Assembly: GCA_947460045.1 (NCBI GenBank)
Contig: CANHGC010000131.1
Coordinates: 1-5,464, forward strand
Length of the DNA: 5,464 nucleotides
Reading direction: 5' to 3'
Source of the DNA: Bacteroidota bacterium
Lineage (GTDB): Bacteria > Bacteroidota > Bacteroidia > NS11-12g > UBA955
Position 1 is the first letter of the stretch; each line of letters opens with the position of its first letter. The notes beneath the pieces were generated by a model. The model ran no database searches. It was not told the DNA's origin and saw only the letters and a list, made by a program, of their open reading frames with translations. The position numbers and the translations under genes were made by a program. Of the stretch, positions 1-5,464 are shown in pieces.

Positions 1-26
1 AAAACGCCGAGGAAAGTGATTTTCAT
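1..26 (-). CDS. Start of a gene cut by the window edge (8 codons)
   Basis: An ATG at 26-24 on the minus strand opens a frame reading MKITFLGV and then leaves the window. It begins four bases (TTTT) after the isomerase TAA at 33-31. Such tight spacing is typical of co-transcribed, translationally coupled genes. Eight residues are too few to identify a family. The opening MKITFLG resembles the start of metallo-beta-lactamase-fold hydrolases (usually MKITFLGTGTS), but the next residue is V rather than T, and a signal peptide would also fit. No function is assigned. The ATG and its spacing are visible directly; that it is a real gene is inference. Confidence 0.4.
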
Positions 27-30
27 AAAA

Positions 31-1017
31 TTACTTAATATTCTCCAAGTGCCCCTTCAACTTCATGATGATACCCACCTGCATATTATCTACTTTCTTA
101 TCATCCGAAGCCCAAATGCTCAACCAATCCGTGGCATGGATTACTTCGAACTGAGATTTCAAGCTAGCATCTTTCACAGGATAAGTGTACATCACATTAC
201 CCAAATCAGACAACACACCCTTTAAGAAATCAAATCTGGCATTCACACGGGCGTTGTTACCGCTATTCAAAAAGATAAAGTTCGTATCCAATTTCTCATA
301 ATAGCTTTCAATCATGTTGTGATTGGATTCAGGCAATACAGAAACAAATCCCTCACCCTTGGCGTTTTCTTGGATTTGCTGACAAAAACGAATCGCTACC
401 GCCTCGTAAGCCAAATCACACACCACCACAAACTTATTGGCGATAGTGGGTTTGAATACGTTATACATCAACTTGGCCTGCTCAACGATGGCCGCTGGGC
501 TCTTGAACATCTCTTCCACTTCCTTCACGGTTGCGGTCATATCATGTCCCATCAACTCACCCAAAATCATCACCAAGGTACCCAAACCAAAGCCCAATGT
601 CATACGGGGCTGATAGCCCAACGCAACGCTGTAATATGGCAACGCATGGGTTTCTGCCAATGCTTTTAACTGACCCGATGCAGCCACACAAATCATCTCA
701 CATCCACGCGATTTGGCTTGATCAAACATCGACAGCGTTTCTTCGGTGTTTCCGCTATAGCTACACAAAATCACCAAAGTTTTTTCGTTGGCATAGGCTG
801 GCAATCCATATTCACTAAAAACTTCTACTGGAACAGGCATTTGTTGCATGAAGGCCAACCTTGCGATTCTGCCACCAATACCGCTTCCACCCAAGCCCCC
901 AATCACGATGTTTTGATAATTATTTACACTTTTACCGTGGTTGTGGTAATTGGCGAGAACATAAGTTAACTGCTCATGAAAATTTTCAAGCGATTGTTCG
1001 TGGGTGATAACAGACAT
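31..1017 (-). CDS. Bifunctional phosphoglucose/phosphomannose isomerase (SIS fold)
   Basis: This cytoplasmic enzyme interconverts fructose 6-phosphate with glucose 6-phosphate and with mannose 6-phosphate, linking glycolysis to mannose-sugar supply. The protein has 328 residues, normal for the archaeal/Bacteroidota fused PGI/PMI family and much shorter than classical PGI. Two SIS domains are recognisable. The N-terminal one carries the glycine loop GGLGGSGIGG (about 40-49) and the phosphate-binding SYSGNTEET (86-94), followed by the PR pair of GYQPRMTLGF (R138). In the second, QENAK supplies the likely catalytic Glu217 and SNHN the likely catalytic His233. Their 16-residue spacing matches Glu203/His219, as I recall them, of the Pyrobaculum aerophilum enzyme. 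The ATG at 1017 is preferred. A GTG two codons upstream (1023) is in frame but lies inside the predicted -7 promoter box. The gene is preceded by the ppiD terminator and its own promoter, and the next gene follows after four bases. Confidence 0.93.
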   Translation of the reverse strand: MSVITHEQSLENFHEQLTYVLANYHNHGKSVNNYQNIVIGGLGGSGIGGRIARLAFMQQMPVPVEVFSEYGLPAYANEKTLVILCSYSGNTEETLSMFDQAKSRGCEMICVAASGQLKALAETHALPYYSVALGYQPRMTLGFGLGTLVMILGELMGHDMTATVKEVEEMFKSPAAIVEQAKLMYNVFKPTIANKFVVVCDLAYEAVAIRFCQQIQENAKGEGFVSVLPESNHNMIESYYEKLDTNFIFLNSGNNARVNARFDFLKGVLSDLGNVMYTYPVKDASLKSQFEVIHATDWLSIWASDDKKVDNMQVGIIMKLKGHLENIK

Positions 1018-1022
1018 ATTCA

Positions 1023-1054
1023 CAAAAATACAACATCAAGTGGATGATTGCCAA
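1023..1054 (-). promoter_or_regulatory. Predicted Bacteroidota-type promoter of the isomerase gene
   Basis: Read on the minus strand, TTG at 1054-1052 is followed by a 21-base spacer and then TATTTTTG at 1030-1023. This fits the TTG / TAnnTTTG consensus of the Bacteroidota primary sigma factor. It sits just downstream of the ppiD terminator, where a new transcription unit needs a promoter. Only five bases (TGAAT) separate the box from the ATG at 1017, so transcription should start at or within a few bases of the start codon. Confidence 0.6.
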
Positions 1055-1063
1055 GGCCATTCA

Positions 1064-1101
1064 ATAAAAAAAGGAGGGCCCCGGCGAATGCCGGGGCCCT
1101 C
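1064..1101 (-). terminator. Intrinsic (Rho-independent) terminator after ppiD
   Basis: A perfect 12-bp GC-rich stem pairs 1101-1090 with 1085-1074 around a four-base loop (ATTC on the minus strand). On the minus strand it is followed by C, seven T (1072-1066), A and T. It starts 27 bases after the ppiD TAA. The plus-strand side is followed by only a mixed A-rich stretch with no T tract, so it works for minus-strand transcription only. It separates ppiD from the isomerase unit. Confidence 0.93.
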
Positions 1102-1128
1102 AAAATCAATATCTAAAAGTACAGCGGT

Positions 1129-3294
1129 TTAGAACCATGCAAATTTGTAACGGTAATCTTGAACCTGAGCCTTCTTTGTTAATACCTCCTGCAAAGTGTT
1201 CATGATGTATTGTGGACGGTTGTAGAATTCAAACGGATCCGGCGCATCACCCGCAGATTTGGGCACTTTGATGTCATCACGCTTATCAATCCAAACCATC
1301 GCTGTATTGTTCTTACCAATCACCGGAGTAGAGAACTTCTTCAATTCAACCCCAAACGCAGCACCCAAGATGCGCATTTCAGCGGCCAATTGTGGCAAGA
1401 AATTCTGACCCATTTTCAAAGACTCCAAAGGAATCAATGTTGCGCCGGCCATACTCGCCAATTCACGGGGCGATTTAGCTTTTTCAGCCATTTTGGTCAA
1501 CTTCTCAGCAATCAACTTACCTTTCAACTCTTCACGAACCAAAGGCTCTATCTCAGAACGAACATCATCCACCTTGGCATAACCTACATGCTTCACTGCT
1601 TCTACATTGAACACAACATGAACACCAGCGAATTGGAACACATCAGAAACATCTCCTTTTCCACGCTCCTTATCAAACAACCAGTACATGATCGTTTTCA
1701 CGTTTTCAGGCTCAGCGATACCAGGGATACCCTGCATATCGGTTTTCAAGTCTTTCATTACACGAGGAACCAAAGCCATTGACTCAACCGCTTTTTCAAA
1801 AGATCCAGCGTCTGCAGTAACTTTATTTCTAAATGCTCTGCTCTTTTCATCCACAACACTCACAGTGCTTGGACTAGCAGCCAATTCTATCACATTTTGT
1901 GTGTACTTGATCTTCTTGCTTTGTGGATCATCCACCATCTTGATGATGTGGAAACCAAATTGCGTTTTCACCATACCCACCTGTCCTTTGGTGGCTGTTT
2001 TACAAAAAGCTGCGAATGGAGGCACGTAACCACTGGCTGCGGCCCATCCCAAATCTCCACCTTTTGCAGCAGAACCTTGATCGGTTGACAATTTGGGCGC
2101 CAATTCCGCCATATTCGCACCACCCATAATTTGGGCCAACACCTCGCGGGCTTTGCTTTCTGCCATAACAGAATCAACAATATTGGTTCCATCAGGCAAT
2201 GCACCTGAATTGGGTATCAAAATGTGTGAGGCATGAACAACTGGCACTGTATCGTTCTGTTCTCCCACCTTTTGCCAAATGTAAAAGTTTCCTTCTCTGT
2301 AGATTGGACCTACAACGGCATTCACAGGAGCGCCCCAAACCAAACTCTTCACTTCTTCTGGTGCAGACTCTGGCAAGGTAGTAATGTTGTAATAACCCAA
2401 AGCACCCATTGTATCGGGTTCAGTTTGTGTGCGCATTCCTTCCGCGGTTCTCATCGCAGAGGTGTATGCTTCCATGGTATCAGCTTGTGTTGGAACCACA
2501 TCCCAAACGATGTATTTTACGTTGCGCGCTTCAGCGTTGAATTTGAATTTCTCTTTGTTGCGAGCCAAATAATCCTCCAAATCAGCGTCTGTCAACTTCA
2601 CATCTTTATCGGGCACTGAATTGTGTGCGATGTTTACTATGCTTCCAACAACACCTTGGTTGGCTACAACATACTCGTATTCTTTCTCTGCCTTGGTTTT
2701 TACGTTGGCTTTAGAAATATAGGTAGCATAACGCTCGATTTTCTCATAGTTTGTAACACTCTCAACCAAACTCAACAAGTTGGCTTTCAACTGCGCATTG
2801 GTTTTACCTTGTTTGAAAATCATTTCAACCTTCTTACCATCAAACTTACCGTCTGTTTGGAAATCAGGGATTTGCATCATCGATTCACTGGGGTATTTAC
2901 CCACCAACAATTCATTCACGTCTGCATCGGAAAGTGTAATACCAGATTTTTCAATCTCCTTCATCAATACCTGGTCGCGCAACAACTGATCGTATGCACT
3001 TTGGTACAATTCTTTGACTGTTTTCCTTTGAAATTTCTCATCCGTTTGCATTTTACTGGCCAATGAAGGATCTCCCGCCAATTTCTGCTGGTACAATTTG
3101 TTCACCAAAGGCTCCAAATCCTCCTTGTCCTTGAATGATTTACCACCAATTTCAGCGAATACGCCTTCTTCGGCGGTATTGCTATTTGAGCCGTAACGGC
3201 TGTTTAAAAGATCACCGATCACGAACAAAACCAGGGCGGCCACAACCACAATCACAACCATTCCTGAATTTCTTAACTTCTGTATTACTGCCAT
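1129..3294 (-). CDS. ppiD: PpiD/SurA-like membrane-anchored peptidyl-prolyl cis-trans isomerase
   Basis: This is a predicted periplasmic folding factor that helps proteins leaving the Sec translocon and outer-membrane proteins. It has 721 residues, in the usual range for Bacteroidota PpiD-like proteins and longer than E. coli PpiD (623). In order it has a short basic N-terminus and one transmembrane helix (about 12-28, very Val/Ile rich). A SurA_N-type helical chaperone region follows (about 60-210), including YDQLLRDQVLMKEIEKSG. One parvulin domain spans about 352-455, opening with HASHILI (H354) and closing with TQFGFHIIK (H449), with GGDLGW between. A long C-terminal region ends in RYKFAWF. 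The frame is open 20 codons further upstream, but that extension crosses the predicted promoter. The ATG at 3294 gives the family's typical MAVIQKLRNSG start with the helix correctly placed. A terminator follows the stop. Whether it keeps isomerase activity, rather than acting only as a chaperone, cannot be read from the sequence. Confidence 0.9.
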   Translation of the reverse strand: MAVIQKLRNSGMVVIVVVAALVLFVIGDLLNSRYGSNSNTAEEGVFAEIGGKSFKDKEDLEPLVNKLYQQKLAGDPSLASKMQTDEKFQRKTVKELYQSAYDQLLRDQVLMKEIEKSGITLSDADVNELLVGKYPSESMMQIPDFQTDGKFDGKKVEMIFKQGKTNAQLKANLLSLVESVTNYEKIERYATYISKANVKTKAEKEYEYVVANQGVVGSIVNIAHNSVPDKDVKLTDADLEDYLARNKEKFKFNAEARNVKYIVWDVVPTQADTMEAYTSAMRTAEGMRTQTEPDTMGALGYYNITTLPESAPEEVKSLVWGAPVNAVVGPIYREGNFYIWQKVGEQNDTVPVVHASHILIPNSGALPDGTNIVDSVMAESKAREVLAQIMGGANMAELAPKLSTDQGSAAKGGDLGWAAASGYVPPFAAFCKTATKGQVGMVKTQFGFHIIKMVDDPQSKKIKYTQNVIELAASPSTVSVVDEKSRAFRNKVTADAGSFEKAVESMALVPRVMKDLKTDMQGIPGIAEPENVKTIMYWLFDKERGKGDVSDVFQFAGVHVVFNVEAVKHVGYAKVDDVRSEIEPLVREELKGKLIAEKLTKMAEKAKSPRELASMAGATLIPLESLKMGQNFLPQLAAEMRILGAAFGVELKKFSTPVIGKNNTAMVWIDKRDDIKVPKSAGDAPDPFEFYNRPQYIMNTLQEVLTKKAQVQDYRYKFAWF

Positions 3295-3312
3295 AGCTAT
3301 TTTAAAGGAAGG

Positions 3313-3344
3313 CAAAAATATGATATCAAGTGTATTTACACAAA
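3313..3344 (-). promoter_or_regulatory. Predicted Bacteroidota-type promoter of ppiD
   Basis: Read on the minus strand, TTTG at 3344-3341 is followed by a 20-base spacer and TATTTTTG at 3320-3313. This matches the TTG / TAnnTTTG consensus well. The -7 box ends 18 bases before the ATG at 3294, leaving a short leader of roughly 12-15 bases. The box is identical to the one before the isomerase gene. Its position is the main argument against the longer ORF start at 3354. Confidence 0.65.
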
Positions 3345-3349
3345 GGACT

Positions 3350-3365
3350 TGCACGATTTAGTGCA
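3350..3365. repeat. Short inverted repeat between the propeller gene and ppiD
   Basis: TGCAC (3350-3354) and GTGCA (3361-3365) form a 5-bp dyad with a six-base centre. It lies 12 bases past the propeller-gene stop and six bases upstream of the -33 element of ppiD. There is no T tract, so it is a poor terminator. It could be an operator for ppiD, or chance; a 5-bp stem is weak evidence. Confidence 0.2.
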
Positions 3366-3377
3366 TTCTTTCTGCAA

Positions 3378-5129
3378 TTATTTTAAATTAATGGGAAAAC
3401 TCACGCTTCTACCCTTCTTTCTGAGGACAATTTCGTAAGGTCCAGGCACAAATCTGCTCAGCGGCAACTCAAAATCCACCTTGGAATCCAACAGATTTTC
3501 AAACACATGCGAGAATACCACCTGAGAACCCATCTTTATTTCTATCGTAAAGTCGTTTACCGATGGCCATTCCGCCCATATCAATATTTTCTCATCCGCC
3601 CTACTAACCCCCACCGTATTTCTGGTATGCGATTTTTCTTGCACATTCTCCGGCACCCACAAACTCAACCCCGGCTCCAAAACTTCACCAACCCCATGTA
3701 TTTTCCTCAAACCCATCCAACGCGATTTTACCCCCACCTTGGCCAATTGAATCACCGGGTGTGATCGCGAAACGTCAAACCCCGTATATGCCAACACAAT
3801 GTCCCTTTGCCAGTCTAAACCAATATAATCGCCCATAAAAACTTCGTTCCCAGGCGCCACAGTTGCACTTTTCGATAAGCGAATATTTTCACATCGCTTC
3901 AACCAACTCAAACTCCCCGACTTGCCTCGATACCATGGCTTAACCACCAATTCCGCGCCATACACATCAAAAAAACCACCCGTTACACTGCGCCTGCGAT
4001 CCTGCCAAGCCACAAACACCCGCCTTTTATCCTCCGAAGTCACCAACGCTGGCGAATACTGTTCTGTCATTTCAAAATCGGGCGTATTCACATCCAAGCG
4101 ATGCACCGCATCGTCCACACCCCTCTCAGGGCGATTCACCTTGGCAGGAGCTGTAAAAGACCCCTGGCCATTGAATTTACACACCAAATACACATCCCTG
4201 CTTTTACAACCACCGCCCGTTTGCTTTTTGCAAGCACCGCCCGAATACACCACAAACAAATGACCTTTTGCATTCGATGCGATAAAAGGCATACCATTCA
4301 CCCGCATGGTTCCTTTCACATTTTCGTGATTCCAACCGCCAAATTGCTCGGCCACAAATTGATCCTTTCCCCAAGTTTTTCCAAAATCTGTACTGCAATC
4401 GTACCAAATGGTGTCGTTCCTCGACCATACCGCATGTAGTTTACCGTCTGGACTCACCGTCACATTCGCCCCCTCAGCAGTGGCGTCATCGTCCATCGCA
4501 TCGCCCCCTCTATCGCTGATAACCACCGGCGTTTGAAAACTCAGACCACCATCTATTGATCGCGCAAACCAAATCCTCGATGAATCTTCGGGTCTACTGC
4601 TGTGATACGAATCAAATTCCGTCCATGTTAAATACACATTTCCATACCCCTGACTCTTTTTCCATTCATCCATCGAAAACCAAGGCTTATCCTGCATTTT
4701 ACCCAAATGATACCCAACATCTGTAGAGGTAAAAGTCACCCCAGCATCTTCACTTCGTTCAAAAACGATTCGATCAAAAAAATTGGGCCATTTCCCTTCT
4801 TTGTTTTTGGCGAGGTGGGCCAAATACACGATGCCTTTGTCATTGATTTTAAATACCGGATCACCATAAAACCCTTGGGGCGGATTCACTACCACCGCAT
4901 TCCAAAGCTTCAAGGCCGGATCCATGCTGCGCATCACAGTGCTTGTGTTTACCCCAATCAACGTCCTATTGGGGAATGTAGGATCTACAGCAATACTAGG
5001 CTCGTTGCCATTTACAGGCTCCAAACTACCCTCAGCCGCTAAAACAGAATGGGTCACTTGACCAAACAGTGCGTTGGCACCGCTTAAACAAATGACCCAC
5101 AGATATGCAATGATCGATTTCAATATCAA
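3378..5129 (-). CDS. Secreted Asp-box (BNR) beta-propeller protein, sialidase-like fold
   Basis: The protein has 583 residues and no assignable activity. The N-terminus has a Lys and a hydrophobic run ending GANA-LFGQ (cleavage after about residue 20), consistent with a Sec signal peptide. NEPSIAVDP (42-50) and FMGDYIGLDW (431-440) are typical of sialidase-like propellers. Three Asp-boxes are clear: SEDAGVTF (126-133), SIDGGLSF (191-198) and STDFGKTW (246-253), about one per blade. I see no F/YRIP motif and cannot place the arginine triad, so true sialidase activity is doubtful. Residues about 505-583 look like a separate beta-sandwich ending PGPYEIVLRKKG...INLK, resembling a divergent type IX secretion tail. 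No ATG is in frame until residue 66. The start must be TTG at 5129, directly after the trxB stop, or TTG at 5123, which gives a cleaner MKSIIAYL signal peptide. No promoter box is visible upstream, so co-transcription with trxB is likely. Confidence 0.82.
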   Translation of the reverse strand: MILKSIIAYLWVICLSGANALFGQVTHSVLAAEGSLEPVNGNEPSIAVDPTFPNRTLIGVNTSTVMRSMDPALKLWNAVVVNPPQGFYGDPVFKINDKGIVYLAHLAKNKEGKWPNFFDRIVFERSEDAGVTFTSTDVGYHLGKMQDKPWFSMDEWKKSQGYGNVYLTWTEFDSYHSSRPEDSSRIWFARSIDGGLSFQTPVVISDRGGDAMDDDATAEGANVTVSPDGKLHAVWSRNDTIWYDCSTDFGKTWGKDQFVAEQFGGWNHENVKGTMRVNGMPFIASNAKGHLFVVYSGGACKKQTGGGCKSRDVYLVCKFNGQGSFTAPAKVNRPERGVDDAVHRLDVNTPDFEMTEQYSPALVTSEDKRRVFVAWQDRRRSVTGGFFDVYGAELVVKPWYRGKSGSLSWLKRCENIRLSKSATVAPGNEVFMGDYIGLDWQRDIVLAYTGFDVSRSHPVIQLAKVGVKSRWMGLRKIHGVGEVLEPGLSLWVPENVQEKSHTRNTVGVSRADEKILIWAEWPSVNDFTIEIKMGSQVVFSHVFENLLDSKVDFELPLSRFVPGPYEIVLRKKGRSVSFPINLK

Positions 5130-5464
5130 TTATTGAGCAGCAGAATGCTTGGCACTCAGCCATCGCTCAGCATCCAAAGCCGCCATACAACCGCTACCGG
5201 CAGCCGTTACAGCTTGGCGATAAATCTTATCTTGTGCATCTCCAGCGCAGAAAACACCCTCAACGTTGGTATAAGATGTTCCCGGCGTGGTGATGATATA
5301 ACCTTGTTCGTCCATATTCACATACGGCTTGAAAATATCTGTATTGGGAGTATGTCCAATGGCTACAAAGAACCCTTTTATTTGAAACTCTCTCAATTCT
5401 CCAGTTTGGTTGTTTTTCACCCGTACCGCTTCAACGCCAAGATCACCCAATATCTCATCGGTTT
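5130..5464 (-). CDS. trxB: Thioredoxin reductase, C-terminal part (5' end outside window)
   Basis: This cytoplasmic flavoenzyme passes electrons from NADPH through FAD to thioredoxin. Only the last 110 residues are present; the frame is open to the window edge, beginning TDEILGDLGVEAV. The segment has the end of the NADPH-binding domain and the return to the FAD domain. VAIGHTPNTDIF and GVFCAGDAQDKIYRQAVTAA are hallmarks of low-molecular-weight TrxB, and the Asp of AGD is the usual FAD contact. GCMAALDAERWL follows and the protein ends SAKHSAAQ. The redox CxxC would lie upstream, outside the window, so activity cannot be confirmed. The first TTG within the window (5450) is not a start, because the homology runs through it. 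The TAA at 5132-5130 is followed at once, in the same frame, by the propeller ORF. Confidence 0.93.
   Translation of the reverse strand, partial: TDEILGDLGVEAVRVKNNQTGELREFQIKGFFVAIGHTPNTDIFKPYVNMDEQGYIITTPGTSYTNVEGVFCAGDAQDKIYRQAVTAAGSGCMAALDAERWLSAKHSAAQ

Noticed and set aside
1018..1023. GTG start for the isomerase two codons upstream of the ATG
   Set aside because: The first base of the GTG is the last base of the predicted -7 box, so it should not be on the mRNA; the ATG at 1017 is the better start.
1129..1152. C-terminal aromatic residue of the PpiD-like protein (RYKFAWF) as an outer-membrane beta-signal
   Set aside because: The protein has an N-terminal membrane helix and a soluble chaperone architecture with no beta-barrel; to my knowledge an aromatic C-terminus is common in Bacteroidota PpiD-like proteins.
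1210..1782. Long plus-strand open frame opposite ppiD, and similar ones opposite the other genes
   Set aside because: They are antisense shadows of well-supported genes; their translations are rich in Cys, His and Arg with no recognisable domain.
2276..2283. Another TAnnTTTG match (TACATTTG, minus strand) inside ppiD
   Set aside because: It lies within the conserved coding region, has no start codon at a useful distance, and one such match per few kilobases is expected by chance.
3295..3354. A 20-residue N-terminal extension of the PpiD-like protein starting at 3354
   Set aside because: The extension would cover the predicted promoter and put extra residues before the typical MAVIQKLRNSG start and its membrane helix.
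5078..5129. Lipoprotein signal (Cys14 in the propeller protein's signal peptide)
   Set aside because: The residues before the Cys are W-V-I; a lipobox needs a small residue at -1, and the GANA-LFGQ site fits signal peptidase I.
1..5464. Mobile elements, CRISPR arrays, RNA genes or a defence system
   Set aside because: I looked for long direct or inverted repeats, transposase-like or tRNA-like sequence and phage-like genes and saw none; nearly all the window is coding and the gaps hold only promoters and one terminator.

Overview
The window looks like chromosomal DNA from a member of the Bacteroidota. Three things point there: a fused phosphoglucose/phosphomannose isomerase of the SIS-fold type, a long membrane-anchored PpiD-like parvulin chaperone beginning MAVIQKLRNSG, and two intergenic copies of the phylum's -7 promoter box (TAnnTTTG, here TATTTTTG both times) with TTG at -33. 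No Shine-Dalgarno-like sequence decides any start, as is usual in this phylum. The genus cannot be named from this sequence.

All genes lie on the minus strand, so the reading order is right to left. (1) 5464-5130: the C-terminal third of thioredoxin reductase (trxB), cut by the window edge. (2) 5129-3378: a secreted Asp-box (BNR) beta-propeller protein. It starts at a TTG directly after, and in the same frame as, the trxB stop codon. (3) 3294-1129: a PpiD/SurA-type periplasmic peptidyl-prolyl isomerase with its own promoter. It ends in a textbook intrinsic terminator with a perfect 12-bp stem and a T tract. (4) 1017-31: bifunctional phosphoglucose/phosphomannose isomerase, with a promoter so close to the ATG that the mRNA may be leaderless. 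(5) 26-1: the first eight codons of another gene, four bases after the isomerase stop and probably in its operon.

The window therefore holds at least three transcription units: trxB-bnr, ppiD, and pgi/pmi plus the next gene. The first two have an envelope or redox theme: disulfide-reducing power in the cytoplasm, a secreted propeller protein and an envelope folding factor. The isomerase is central sugar-phosphate metabolism. The shared strand does not show a functional link between them. There is no mobile element, CRISPR array, tRNA/rRNA or defence system here. This is ordinary housekeeping DNA, and the points worth a second look concern start sites, promoter layout and the uncharacterised propeller protein.
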